A DNA stretch of 64,000 nucleotides from Isoetes taiwanensis (Eukaryota > Streptophyta > Lycopodiopsida > Isoetales > Isoetaceae). The stretch is taken from positions 15,514,441 through 15,578,440 of the forward strand of contig JAJEKV010000011.1 of the NCBI GenBank assembly GCA_021234155.1. The letters are read 5' to 3'. Below the pieces are notes generated by a model. It was not told where the DNA came from, ran no database searches, and was given only the letters and a program-made list of their open reading frames with translations. Within the stretch, counting starts at the first letter, position 1. Each line of letters opens with the position of its first letter. The translations under genes were made by a program, and so were the position numbers. Of the stretch, positions 25,421 through 38,983 are shown piece after piece.

Positions 25421-28400
25421 TCACGCCAACTCATCCATTTCCTCAAGCACTGGTACTACAACAAGTGGGAGTTAGCTACCACACACAACTCCCCCGCGGT
25501 TCTACTTACACTTCAGAGTCAGTCATCAATTATGTCACCAACCTCATTACTTTTCCTGCAGAGAGGGAAAGCACTCCCCCAGGACTTGCCCACACCAAAC
25601 CCTCTTCCTCAAAGATCTACTAGTACACCATGTAGCGTTGCTCCCTGCGGTCGTATCAAGAAACACCTCAGCGTTGATCTCTGCATTCCAGGATCTACCA
25701 AAGCCATGCAAGACTCTATGTTCAATTAAAGCTCCCGAAGTAAGTAAGAATCTTGCTTAAACTTACACAAGAAAGCAAGTATGTACAAACCCAAAGAAGA
25801 AGGCGAAACTTATGGATCTAGGCTCACTTGAGGGCAAATACATACAAAGCATTGTTGTCTCCCAACGTTGTTTGCTTAAGATTGGACTAAAGAAAATTGA
25901 GGTTAATCTGCGATAAAGGCATAGCTCAATGATTCTCATAGACTAAAAGGCTGTACTTAGCCTTCACACAAAGCTTCTGCATTATGGTGAAAGGTTTACT
26001 TACACAAAATGGTGGCCACACCGCCTATCAAAACAAAATTTCTTTAAATTGATTCATGCTTTTTAGCAACAGATGACTTGGACCTACCAAGAAAAGGCTT
26101 GATAAGACATTAATGACTAATGCTTATCTGTGAGGTATATCCGTAATCTATGCCCTTCATTGTGCTCTCGATGGAAGGTTTCTTTAAGGAGTTAAAGAAA
26201 CTCCTTAACAACCCTATGCGTACCACTTGAGTGACAACTTCACTAAACGGGTGTCTACAAGAATTATAAGGATATGTGTGTTGAGGTTGGATCAAAGATT
26301 GTTCGCCCCTCGCAGGTTTCTTAGAATGTTTTGTTGAAGAAACTCTTTTAAAGGTTTCTCTCGTAATCTCCTCGATCATCGTGTTGAGCTTCTGGCTGCC
26401 CATTTGTTTACATATACAACTCTTAATGCAGTTTAGACCAGGAAGATTCTGCATAAAATGAATGTACTTTCTCATCCTTCAGCCTGTAACCTTCAAAGTT
26501 GTGGGTAGCCACGCCGACAAAAATCCTCGCATTTAAGTGCTTGTTAGGATCAGCGACGCATTTATTTATCGAGCAAAAAATCCAGTATGTTCTCCATGAT
26601 GTCATAGCCTCGCTGGGCCTTGTGGAGGACATCCAATGCCTTGTAGCCGGTTTCTTAGTTGTTGAGCTTTCAATGAGGGGTTCTTTTGTATAACGTCAAG
26701 GACATACATCAAGCAGGTAATCAGATAAAAATCCAAATGTATTCCTTGTTGAGGTTACCATTTATCATTAATGCATTTTCTTTTTGCATATGCTTCGCTA
26801 GGGCTCCAACATTTATTCGACATTGCTCCACGCGATGTGCATAGAAAAACCGGTGGCAAAGAAAAATGTCAAAGGATTACCGTAAATAATAAAAATTTCT
26901 TGTTTTCCAGCCTTCATGCCACTAAGTGACTAATTTCCCGCAAGTGACCAAAATACACTAGTTAGTGCAAGTTGTTCACTTAAGATCACATCATGCATCC
27001 AATTGAGTATGTATATCTATATATAACCAATATGCCAAGAAAGAAATAAATACATGCAAATGTAATTTGTTATCGGATCGAATGGAACGACGGGCAGCGT
27101 AAGAACTCAAGGTATTTCTTGAAGCTTTTTATCGTGGTCCGCATACGGTCATCGACCTACTCGCGGTGTCATATTATCGGAGCTAGCTCGTGAATCAAAA
27201 CGCTCACCCTTTGGAACCAGCTTACACCCATTGCACATCTTTTGAACTCCCTGCTTAGATGTTGTCTCCTCGAAAGGTTTCTTTCTCTTCATCCTGATTA
27301 AACTTCAAATCTTCCCGGCATCCGGGATCGGGCTTCCAGGCAACAAGGGTCGGGTAGGTGTTAGTTTAGTGGACGAGGAAGGAGTAGAAGATGTCGGTTG
27401 CGACTGGCCATCCGTGCACGAATTTTGAAAGCTTTATCTTGAATGGCTCTGATCCTCTACCGGTCGTTTCACCGCCGCAGAAGTCTCTACGAGCCAGCCA
27501 AAAAGCAAAAATTAATCGGAGCTTAAGGGTCCACTACTTAAGAGAACAACCAATATTTGTTGAGGGGCGATTGGCCGAGGGAACAACAACATTCGCCTCC
27601 ATGGGCACTACAGCAAAGATCCTTTGGAGTGATGGTTCGCCAATAGCCTCCCAAAGGCTAATGGATTCTTCTTTGCAAATGTTCTCCAGCCAGCTTGTCC
27701 ACCCTGAAGGCAGCCAAGTTGTCCTTAGTAGCCTTCAAAGCAAAGCAAGGAGGTTTCTTAATACCGAAGACCCTTTCCGCATTAACAACTAACATGTCCT
27801 GGGCCTCAAGGACCAGCTTACCACTCCCGCATGCTTTGGTTAGCGCCGCTACCTCTCTACACCCACAAAGACATGCCAAGAATCAATAAAATCATGTTCA
27901 AATTGACTCGAGGTAGCACAATCCTTATCACCGGAGCAAACTCTAAAGCAAATGGGCATCAAACAATCCCTATCGTGGCTCCCCATATGACATCAACTAC
28001 ATGGCCATATCACGCCAATTTCAAGGTGTGTCGTTCTTCTCAGACATCATCAACATTGGTGATCTCAGACTTCTTAGAATTTGGTGTTTGGAAGGTCGGA
28101 GAAGATCCCGATTATGAATGTTGGTCGCGCACCTTTCTCCGACAGCCAAGAGTATCCACATCGCCACGGATCGCCATCACATGGTCACCTCAATGCTACT
28201 ATGGACTTAGAAGTTCGGGGCAAGATCATTCTTTGGCTTAATTACATGTCAACCTTCTCTCCGGCTAATCAACATCAAGACGGCATTATCTATCAAGTTC
28301 GGGGCTCCACTCATGAATCCGCTACCCCAACAGCAACATCTTTGGGGAGAAATTTGACGTGGAATTTCGTGCCAGGTCGCCTTGTTTCAATCCCCTACCT

Positions 28401-29484
28401 CGCCCCGCACCCAGATCCAACGCGCGTTGATCAATTTCTTCGCATGCCTAACTTCCTCCCTCCGGGATCCCTGATGTAATAATGATGAAGCAACCTTCCC
28501 CGCTGATGAAACGTGCTAACCTCTTCACTCACGCAGAGCTTCTACCCAACCTGCAGGTGACCGTGTTCGAAAAGAGTTTTCTCGCGTCCATTCCTAGAAA
28601 GCAATCGGAGCGTCTGTTTAGCTAAGCATTCTCAACAAAGCTCGTAGATAAAATGCAAGGACACTTCACACTAAAGTAAAAAAGCCTAAAAACGCAGCCC
28701 CCGCCTAGTTCTATCACTTTAAAATAGGTTCTTTCCTAAAACATATTTTCATTTTAGGTGAATTTAAGAGAAAACCGAACAAGACAGAGAACAATCTTTT
28801 GGAAAGCGAGAAAATTGACAAACATAGAAGAAAGCACTCGGAATAAACCACTCAACTAAAGAGCATCGCATATTGATAAAATGACCGTAAGAAGACTAAT
28901 TCACCATATTTGTTTAATGTGCCTAAGAATGTCAATAAGAAGATTTCTGCTACACTGTATGGGCGTAATACGTTGTTGGTGCTATGGTATTTAACAATGA
29001 AAACCATCTGCAAGGTACTTTTGAACTATCCAAATATTCATACTAATCCAAACCCTACTATCACAAATACTAGAGTCAAGCTTCTTTCCAATCTAGAACA
29101 TATACTACCGGTTCTATATCTTCAGCTAGACAAATGACAAGAGAAAAGTCATAACCAAAACCTTGATTGCTTACTATGTTAAAAGTTAGTTGAGAAACAA
29201 ATCTTCAAGAAGGTGAAGATTGGTTTCCGCTTATTATCATATACATCTTTCCATCAAATCTCCACTTATAAGTTCAAGAGGTTCTTCAAACGCCTGCAAA
29301 AAAAAGCTCTCAAAATTTATCAAAGAATGATTGAGGTTATCCAAGATTTCGCAACCGCCCGCATATCGAAGCTATTAGAAGAAACCATGATTTCAAGGAA
29401 TGGATTTTTCAGAGAGATTAACTGGTCACCGCTTATTGAGCCCTGAGAAACATTGGCATTTCAGCATCGACAAAATTTCATACC

Positions 29485-29532
29485 TAGATGGCAAGGCTAT
29501 CTTATTAAGCGTAGATGGCAAGGCCATCTTAC
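29485..29532 (+). repeat. Short tandem duplication (27-bp step)
   Basis: TAGATGGCAAGGCTATCTTA is followed 27 bases later by TAGATGGCAAGGCCATCTTA. There are two copies with one difference in the shared 20 bases. Confidence 0.7.
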
Positions 29533-32500
29533 AAGGAAAGAAAGATGCTACATCTTGCAGTATGTACTAAATGTATTCAATTCATTCGCATCATCCCCTG
29601 CGGTTGCCCTTAAGGCCAAATCTTATCTACATAATTCTAGAAGGCTCCGCTAATAATAGAGTTGCAAGAATAGTTATGTCATGTAATATTTTCTAGACAT
29701 GAATTTTTTATAGAAATCTAGGCTAATCATGGCTAATATTATTTGCTAAGATTTAGCGTCTTTATTTTCCAAGTGCACTCGTAGGAAATTCTTATTCATC
29801 GCAGATCCATATTTAGAATCATACACAAACATATTATAACTATAATTAAAATGTATGCAATACCACAACTTAACCTTCGGTAAATGAGAATATGTCATCC
29901 TTGTAGAAGATAATAAATCTATGAAAATGGATCAGAAAAAATGCTTCAAAGGCATCCTTAGAAGAAGTATTTGAAACACAATAGCTACAAAATGACTCTT
30001 AAAAATTATCATATAAAAATTCGATGGATATGTGAGAATCTATCCTATATTATAATGTTATGTCAATTCCCGGATTTGGATCCGTGTACCCTAGATCCTA
30101 GGGCGGCTAAAATTACTCGGACACGGCATCGGTGTCCAAATTGTTTTTTGGCTCCAATTTTTTTACCATGGTTTATTTCTTTTCTTCCAACTTATTCATG
30201 GTAAAAGGTTTATTTACTTCATATAGCTGGCTTTATGCTCTCCAAAATTTTATATCTTCTTTTTCCGCTACAATACCCATGGTTATCTACACCTTAAGCG
30301 CCCCGCCTGGTCTTGCTACAGCTTCATTTCCGTATGGATCATTAATTTTAGGTTTACATAAATCGGCAGGCAGGTCACTCTAAATAATGGAAGGTGTTAC
30401 ATGTATTTGATTTCAAGTATGCAAAACGGCATGGCGCATACACATTCTAAGGTTTTGCATTCCTAATGATCGTGTATATATGGTCAGGAAAATTGGGATG
30501 CCAAAATCGACCTCGCTCTATCTCAGGGCGGATTTTCCTAAGGGCAAAATCAAGTGTGAAATGAATCTGATCCAAAGATTTTCATTTGAAGAGCTTTATA
30601 TCGTAAGACACGTTCGTTTAATCCGGAAGGTGTTTGATCTAAATAATAGGCCACGCATGGTAATCCGGGCAGAAGTGGAAACAAAATTTTGGCTACTTTG
30701 CGGAGGCTTTATACCGCTTCTATGATTTCTTATCGTGCTTTTACTCCTCGCAATTATTCATGCGTCATGTTGGAGGCTCTTTTGATTGCTAGAAAGTTAG
30801 AGACATAAGCATCAAGTAAGTACAAGATGTTGTTTGGTTGTCATATGCACCGCTGTATATACACGGAAAATGACAAAGTTACATCCGGCCCTTTATTCAA
30901 GTGAGATCATGTCCAAAGAGGCCCCGTATGGATTAATGTCAAAGACAAGAATAAGAAACGATGGTTGCCACGCAAAGAAGATGCCAATCGGACAGATTGC
31001 CAAAAGCGTAATACTTACCTAAATGACACCACCTAAGTACGCCTTTGTACCGCTATTGTCTAACATGATCCGCATTTATCTCTTCTATTGGCGCATTACT
31101 CACGAATTTATCATTGGAAACATCCTACCCAATGATCCGCAATGTTTTGATATTTGAACATCCAAAGTTTGTTATCATACCTTTATCCGGACTAACTATT
31201 AAAGTTATTTGCACGCATCAATAAGTATATACTGTGACCGCAAGTAAGCAAGATTGAATGAGAAAGGAATGCCGAAGTTTGAAAGCTATTTTGAAAATAC
31301 CGAGTTTAAACAACTCATCTTCCGATCATTCCTTCGTGATGGTCGAAAAAGATTTGTCGTAAGATGTCCCGTGATGGTTGGGAAAAAGGATCTTCACAAG
31401 ATGCAAACTAAAATCACACGCCGACATATCTCATCCGAGAGGTGTTTAGATTTTTTTTCACCAATTTTGAGTACTGCATATATATACATCGTAGATACTA
31501 CGCGTGATGCTACATATGTATACACGTGAGGTACTATATGATGCTACATCACTTAATCTTTCACAAGTTCCATGAATTTGCCCTAGATGATGGAAAAATG
31601 AAGAATACAAATGTAAACATGGCCCCACACCATATTATTTTTGCATTTTTGCCGTATCTGCAATACCAAGCACAACAAGGTATCATGGCGCTTCGGCAGT
31701 GGTAAAGTTATGGCAACCGATTTTCATTTTTCATTTTTAATACACCTCTTGCTTCCCGCTTAGACCACCGTGCACGCTATTATATTTTGTTTAATTTGGT
31801 TTGTTAGCTTGAAAAGCTCGCGGCTAGAGTAAGTCGCAGCGAAAAAGCGCCTGAAAACTCAATGTCGGAAAGATTTTGAGAAAAGGAATAAGTGATCGGG
31901 CATGCCGCCAAGGTGGTAACACGCCTAACAAGCTTCCTACTTTACTCACAGAATTCACTCTATTTGCATGCAGCATGTGACGGTCGTATTCGCGCTTAGT
32001 TCTGATCTATATGTGAAGACGATAAGATATATGCTTTCCTGCAGATAAAGTTCTATATTTAAAAATTAGTCATAACCACTGGGGCACACGAAATAATAGA
32101 GATTATTGACTTAAACTTCATATGGAAATATATCCCAAGGAGCAATTTTTCTTTACCAAGCTTCGTGTTATATTATGTAGACTTGGAGATGTTCGTAATT
32201 ACTCTTTTATTCGACCTATTTAGTCGCTCTCTCAATTTGGTGCATTTCATTTTTGTTGAATGTTAATTAGGGTTACTGTAAGGTTATCTCATTGAAGGCA
32301 AAGAAATTCTTGCTCATCTAATGGATTAATTAAGGTGAATGATATAATCACCAAGTTTATAAATAAATGCATCGGGATTAAGTCATGATTCAATTTTAGT
32401 GTGTTAACCACAGTCAGATCCTTTGTTGGGAGGAGCATTATGTTGACTTGGGGCATCAGATCAGCAGAAAGAGAGTACATGGCTAGTGCATCAGATTAAC

Positions 32501-33079
32501 AGAGTAGGATCTTTAGAAATCTGTTTTCTAAATTGCTAACTCAGAAAACTGTGAAATTAGAAGCTAAGCACATGTAAGAAAAGGCAGGCCAACCGAGAAT
32601 GCAGAATGCTATGAAGAGAATGTATGCTAAGGTCATCTAGATGATTGTACATACACTACAAAGGATTACATGCCATATCTCATCTTGTGATGAAACTGCT
32701 GGGCCATTTTACTTTTATCTCTGGCATTTGTCTTTGTGTTTTTTCATATGTTTCCATCTAAATGTTGCTATCTACTTTTATCTATTTGTCATATTTACCT
32801 TTGTGAGCTTATATGTGTACAAAAAAGAATCAAATCTCAATACACTAAACAATTACAAAAGGTGTGATTTTGTAGTATGAAAGATATTTCATTCAATTCA
32901 TAAATACTATATATAGAAAGTTCCACAATTTGATACGGCATTTGTTTTCTTACAAAATGCCCCTAAATATATTAGACTTATGACACATGGACGCTTGTAT
33001 GCTCCTATGTGCTTTAAAAGGAAAACCATTTAGTCAGTATATGAGAAATAAGCAAGGAATCCAAATACATGCTCTATAT

Positions 33080-33262
33080 ATAATTGCTCTATGTAAATGG
33101 TTTACACGCGATATAATTGCCTAACTTATTACTAACTTGGTTCTTGGATTTAGGCCGGTATATCGAGTGTTTCTTCATAAGGAATCGCTAGCTCACATGC
33201 TCATATAATTGCTCACATTATTGATATAATTGCCTAACTTATTGGCTACTTCGCTCTTGATT
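33080..33262 (+). repeat. Diverged direct repeat around ATATAATTGCC
   Basis: GATATAATTGCCTAACTTATT occurs near 33110 and 33221, each preceded by ATATAATTGCTC and followed by a related ACTT-containing stretch. This suggests a local duplication with a step of about 111 bases. Confidence 0.55.
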
Positions 33263-33731
33263 AAGGTAATATATAGGTGATAAAATGCCACTCATGTATG
33301 GTGGTAATCACAATGTAGCAATAATTCCACTAACACATAAGGCTATGCTTTAAAGGTATAGATTTATAATAATTAAGTTGCTACAAACAAGATACTGCCC
33401 TAATCCTAATTGGCTTTATTGAACCCGGGTTAGGATGGTCCCTACTTATGTTAAGCCGGCATTTCTTGGAAATTTAAACATGCTGCATTACATGCAGTAA
33501 CACACACACCCCACCTTGGATGTGTACAAACCGCCAAAACCACTAATTTCCCCAAGTAGTTATAATGCTATCTAAAGGTTTCAGAGCCTTAGGCACAACT
33601 TAAATTCTAGAGTATCGAAAGGCAAATAAATAATAATTCTCTACTGATTTGGCTCAATTATATTAGGTTAATAAAATAACTGGAAGTTGAACAGTTTCCA
33701 CACAATACATTCGAACTTATGCAAAGAACGG

Positions 33732-33815
33732 GCACCCATTACTAGTATTATAATGTTAGGTAATGGACCGCGACCCTAACCTGACGGCCGAGGATTTGAT
33801 TGACCAGTGGTGGAG
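33732..33815 (+). repeat. Module flanking homopurine array A (copy 1)
   Basis: This mixed-sequence block (ACCCATTA, AGTA, AATGGA, CCCTAA, GGC-GAG-ATT, GATTGA in order) immediately precedes homopurine array A. A diverged copy with the same landmarks in the same order lies at about 37510-37600, just before array B. Confidence 0.5.
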
Positions 33816-33865
33816 ATGATGCAAGCAGCCCTTCAACCAAAATTTCATCTTGACTATGGCTTCAT

Positions 33866-36800
33866 TATGAAAGGGAAAAGGAAAAGGGAAAAGGGAAAAG
33901 GGAAAAGGGAAAAAGGGAAGGGGAAGGGAAGGGAAGGGAAAAGGAAAATCCATGGGAAAGGGAAAAAGTGTCCAAAAGGGGAAGGAAAGGCGAAAACGAT
34001 GAAAGGGAAAAAGGGAAAAGGGAAAACGTATGAAAGGGAAAAAGGAAGGAAAGGGGAAGGGAAAAGAAAAAATTAAAGGAAAAGGGAAACGAAAAGGAAA
34101 ACTAGTATGTAAGTTGGGACGTGAAAAGGAAAAAGGAAAAGCAAAAGGGGAAGGAAAAGGTGCAAGGAAAAGGGAAAAGGTAAAAGGGAAAAGAAAAACG
34201 GCGAAAGGAGAGGGAAAAGGGAAAAAGGGAAAAGGGAAAAGGAAGAGGGGAAGTAAGTTCATGAAAGGGAAAAGGGAAAAGTGGAAAAGAAAAACGAAGG
34301 AAAGCGGAAAAGGAAAAGGAAAAGGAAGAGGGGAAGGAAAAGGGAAAAAGGAAAAGGAAGAGGGAAGGGAAAAGGAAAAGGATGAAAAGGGAAAAGGGAA
34401 AAGGGAAGAGGGGAAGGGAAAAGGAAAAAGGATGAAAGGAAAGAAGGGAAAAAGGAAAAGGATGAAAGGGAAAAGGGAAAAAGGGAAAAGGAAGGAAAAG
34501 GAAAACGATGAAAGGAAGGATGAAAGGAAAAGGGAAAAAGGGAAAAGGAAGGGAAAAGGAAAACGCATGAAAGGGAAAAAAGGGAAAAGGGGAAAGAAAG
34601 GGAAAAGGGAAGTAGAGGGGGGAGTGGAAAAGGAAAACGATGAAAGGAAAAAAAGGGAAAAGTGGGACTGAAAAGGAAAAATGATGAAAGAGGAAAAGGG
34701 TGCGAAAAGGGAAAAGGAAGAGGGGAAGGGAAAAGGCTGAAAGGAAAAATGATGAAAGGGGAGGAAAAGGAAAACGGCGAAAGGGAAAAAAGGAAAAGGG
34801 GACTGAAAAAGGAAAATGATGAAAGAGAAAAGGAAGAGGGGAAGGAAAAAGGAAAACGATGAAAGGAAAAAAAGGAAAAGGAAAAGGGTGCGCGAAGAGG
34901 GGAAGGAAAAAGGGAAAACGTATGAAAATAAAAACGGCGAAAGGGAAAAGGGAAAAGCAAGCGGTGAGGTGGGAGGGAAAAGGAAAACGGCGAAAGGGGA
35001 AAAAGGGAAAAGGGAAAAGGAAGAGGGAGGGAAAAGGAAAACGATGAAGCGAAGTGGGAAAAGGGAAAAGGAAGAGGGGAGGGAAAAGGAAAACGATGAA
35101 AGGGAAAAGGGAAAAGGGGACGGGAAAAGGAAAACGGCGAAAGGGAAACGGGAGGAAAAGGAAAACGATGAAAGGGAAAAAGGGAAAGGGAAACGGAGGA
35201 AAAGGAAAACGGCGAAAGGGAAAAGGAAAGGGGACGGAAAAGAAAACGATGAAAGGGAAAAAGGGAAAACGATGAAAGGGAAAAAGGGAAAAGGGAACGG
35301 GAGGGAAAAGGAAAACGATGAAAGGAAAAGCGGAAAAGGACGGAAAAGGAAAACGATGAAAGTGAAAAAGGGAAACGGACGGAAAAAGGAAAACGTGAGC
35401 GAAAGATGAAAGGGAAAGGGAAAAAGGAAAAGGGAAAACGATGAAAGGGAAAGGAAAGGGGAAAAGGGGAAAAGGAAAAGGGAAAAGGGGAAACGTATGA
35501 AAGGAAAAAGGGAAAGGGAAAAGAAGAGGGGAGGGAAAAGGAAAACGGCGAAAGGGGAAAAGGAAAAGGGAAAGCGGAAAAGGAAAACGTAGCGAAGTGT
35601 AAAAAGGAAAGTGACTCGGAAAGCGAAAACCATGAAAGGGAAAAGGGAAACTGGGACGTGAAAAGGAAAACGCGGCGAAAGAGAGAAGCCCGAAAGGGCA
35701 AGGAAAAGGGGAACGGAAAGGGAAAAGCGGGAAAAGGGGAAAAGGGAAACGTACGAAGGAAAAGGAAAAGGGAAAAGAAGAGGGGAGGGAAAAAAGGAAA
35801 ACCATGAAAAGGGAAAAGGAAAAGGGGACTCGAAAGGAAAATGATGAAAGAGAAGTAAGGAAAAGGGGATCTTGAAAAGGAAAATGATGAAAGAGAAAAA
35901 AGGAAAGGGAAGGGGACGGAAAAGGAAAATGATGAAAGGGAAAGCAGGAAAAGTGGAACGGGACTGAAAAGGAAAAATGATGAGTTTAAAAAGGAAAAGG
36001 AAACTAGTATGAGGAAAAGGAAAAATGATGAAAGGTGAAAGGGAAAAGGGAAAAGGGAAAAAGGGAAAAGGAAGAGGGAAGGGAAAAGGAAAACGGCGAA
36101 AGGGAAAAAGGAAAGGGAAAGGAAGAGGGGAGGAAAAGGAAAACGATGAAAGGAAAAGGAAAAGGAAAAGGAAGAGGGAAGGAAGGAAAAACGATGTGAA
36201 AGGAAAAGGAAAAGTGGAAAAGGGAAAATAAAGAGGGAAGGGAAAAGGGGAAAGTGCTGAAGAGGGAAGTGGGAAAAAGGCAAGGAAAACGATGAAAGGG
36301 AAAAAGGAAAAGGGAAAAGGGAAAAGGTAAAGGAAGGAAAGAGAAAGAAAAGGGAAAAGGAACATCGTAGCAAAAAGTGGGTCAGGGAAAGTATGAAAAG
36401 GAATGAAAAAGTTGGAAAGGAAAAGGAAGCTTGAAAAAGGAGAAGGGAAAGCAAAAGAGCATGAGGAAAAGAGGAGAGAGAAATGGGAAAAGAGATGGGG
36501 AAAAGGGCACGTGATCAAGAGGAAAAGGTGGGAAAGGAAGAAAGGGCACAAACGATGAAAGGAAAAAGTGGTAAAGGAAGAGGGAAGCAAAAAACGATGA
36601 AAGGGAAAGGAAAAGGGAAAAGGAAAAGGAAGAGGGAAGGGAAAGGAAAACTAAGGAAAGGGAAAGGGAAAAAGGGAAAAGGGAAAAGGAAGAGGGAAGG
36701 AAAAGGAAAACGATGGAAAGGGAAAAGGGGTGAGGAAATAGAAAGAAAGGGAAAGGGAAAAGGGAAAAGGGAAGAGGGAAGGGAAAAGGAAAACTGGCTG

Positions 36801-37482
36801 TGAAAGGGAAAAAAGGGGGTGAGGAAATAGAAAAAAGAAAGGAAAAAGGAAAAGGGAAAAGGAAGAGGTGTAGCGAAAAGGAAAAAAAGAAACAAGAAAG
36901 GATACAAAGTGGAAAAGGGAAAAGGAAGAGGATGGGGAAGAAGGAAAAAAGGCAAGTACATAAAAAAGGTTGAGAAAAGGAATGGAAAGAGGCATATGAA
37001 AAGCCGAAAGGGAATGGGAAAGGGAAAATGTAAAGGAAGGGGAAAGAGAAAGCAGCAGCGAAAAAGGGAACATCGCAGCTAAAGGGTTGGGAAAAGTATG
37101 AAAAGGGAATGAAAAGAAAGGAAAAGGAAGCTTTAAAAAGGAGAAGGGCAAAAAGAGCATGAGGAAAAAGAGGAGAGAGAAACGGGAAGAGACGGGAAGT
37201 GTGGCACGCGATCAAGAGGAAAAGGGTAAGTGCTAAGAAAGGCAGCATATGAAAAGGTAAGCAAAAGAGAATCTAAAAAGTATGAGAAACGGAAAGAGAA
37301 AAGGAAAAGGAAGAGGAAGGGGAAAAGGAAAGGGAAAGAGAGTAGTGGAAAAATGGGAAGAAAAGATAAAAAGGAAGGGAAAAATATGCGAAAAAGAGAA
37401 AGAAAAAAAGGGAAGGGGAAAAGGGAAGGCAAAGGAGGGAGAAGGGGGGGTTAGAAAAAAGGAGAATAAAAGAAAGAAATTA
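33866..37482 (+). repeat. Homopurine array A (GGGAAAAGG type)
   Basis: About 3.6 kb in which the plus strand is almost entirely A and G. It is built from GGGAAAAGG and GGAAGAGGGG elements, punctuated by ACGATGAAAGG or ACGGCGAAAGG every few tens of bases. The long open frames on both strands (including 944 codons on the minus strand) arise because stop codons need both a purine and T on the coding strand. They encode only Phe/Pro/Ser or Lys/Gly/Glu and are not genes. Confidence 0.95.
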
Positions 37483-37509
37483 CGCAGTGCCCAATTTATG
37501 CCTGGGATA

Positions 37510-37600
37510 GTCGGGTACCCATTATCAGTAATGTTATACCGTATTGAATGGATCAAGCCCCTAATTTAAAATGGCTGAGATTATCCGATTGAGTTTATCG
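37510..37600 (+). repeat. Module flanking homopurine array B (copy 2)
   Basis: Diverged copy of 33732-33815, with ACCCATTA, AGTA, AATGGA, CCCTAA, GGC-GAG-ATT and GATTGA in order. It interrupts the homopurine region, so [module + purine array] appears to be a unit present at least twice. Confidence 0.5.
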
Positions 37601-37648
37601 CGACGACTTAATTCACTATCGCGGATTAGGCCGGAGTATGATCTCTTA

Positions 37649-38540
37649 AGGAAAAAGGAAAAGGAAAGGGAGGAAAAGCACGCGTAAAAAGGGAAAAGGG
37701 AAGGGAAAAAGGCGCGGGAAAAAGGGAAGAGGAAAAGGACAAAAGAAAGGAAGAAGGGAAGGAAAAAGTTCGGTATGTGGGAAAATGAAAAAAAAGAATG
37801 TAAATAGAGAGGAAGAAAGGGAAGGGAAAAGGGGCAACAGAAAAAGGAGAAGAAGGGAAGGGCGCGAAAAGGAGAAAAAAGGTAAGGGAAAAGGGGACAA
37901 ACAAAATGCAAGGGAAAAGAAAAAAGAATAAGGGAGATGGAAAAGAGAACCTAGAAAAAGGGCACGAGGAAAAGGGCAAAAGGGAAGGGGGAAAGGGCAT
38001 GGAAAAAAAAGAGAGAAAAGGTGAAGAAAGAGGAAAAGAGAAGCAAAAAGAGAGCATCAAAAAGAGAAAGGGAAAATATTAGAGACAAAAGGAGAGTATC
38101 AAAAAGAGAAAGGGAAAATAGAGGAGAATGGAAGGGGAAAATGACATGGAAAAAGGGGGAAAAGGAAAAGAGGGGAAAAAGGAAGATAACAAGGCATCAG
38201 TGAAAAGGAAAGAGGGAAAGGGGAAAAGGGAGGGGAAAAGATGAACATGAAAAAGGGTCTAAGAAGGGAAAAGGTGCCCAGAAAAAAGCGCGTAATGAGG
38301 AAAAGGGCAAAAGGAAGGAGAAAGGCATGCAAAAAGGGAAGAGGGAAAGGGTGAAAAAGGGGAAAGAGAAGCCAAAATAGCACTAAAAAAGGAAGGAAAG
38401 TGTAAGAGAGAAAAGGTGAGGAAAAGAGGAGAAGAAAAGGAAATGGCATTAGAAAAGGGACAGAAGGGGAAAAGAAAAAAGATGAGGAAAAGAAGAAACA
38501 CTTGATAGAGCAAAAAGCAAAGGAAAGGGAAAGGATATTA
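37649..38540 (+). repeat. Homopurine array B
   Basis: A second purine-only stretch of about 0.9 kb with the same GGGAAAAGG base pattern. It has more GAGAGAAA and occasional GGGCGCG, and lacks the regular ACGATGAAAGG punctuation of array A. Confidence 0.9.
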
Positions 38541-38983
38541 AATGCACAAAAACTTTTATAGATCAGCAACACCTGGGCTTGGTTATATGATTTATGAAAA
38601 GAAGTTCAGTTGAATAGGTTTCCATCCACATAGGTTCCTGAATTATGCCTGCCATAACTGGGCAATCTATTACTAGTAGATTAGGTTAAGCGAAGAAAGC
38701 TCTAGATTATTAGAAGTATTCCTTGTAAGAAATCTTCAGAAGGAGGGTAGAGGTGGATAAGGCTAATCCATAGTTATGACGCTTTAGTGGATGTGGCGAA
38801 TTTTCAAGTGGAGTGAGATTTGTTTGTAGAAAAGTTGGCTAATTTTATTTTTTTCATCTATAACGGGTCCTACTAAACCATAGCATCAAAATTTCTCGAT
38901 ATCTGTAAAAAATAGCCTTTTGGCGAACTTTCGTCCTTAAGGGCTACCCTGACCATCCCCAATACTAGTTCTATGCTCTCTGC

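Larger units (their letters stand above)
24300..33730. other. AT-rich DNA without recognisable gene
   Basis: Several open frames of 100-140 codons exist (for example 26110-26475 minus, 27391-27792 plus, 28081-28479 plus), but none shows a family motif and neighbouring frames are equally open. Small direct repeats are listed separately. Confidence 0.45.

Noticed and set aside
33756-36590. 944-codon open frame on the minus strand, with others of 567, 731 and 288 codons nearby
   Set aside because: They lie wholly in homopurine DNA. A pyrimidine-only strand cannot form stop codons, so long frames are expected in all phases; the products are only Phe/Pro/Ser/Leu.
34030-37250. Lys/Gly/Glu-rich open frames on the plus strand
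   Set aside because: Same cause: a strand without T has no stop codons. Several phases are open at once.
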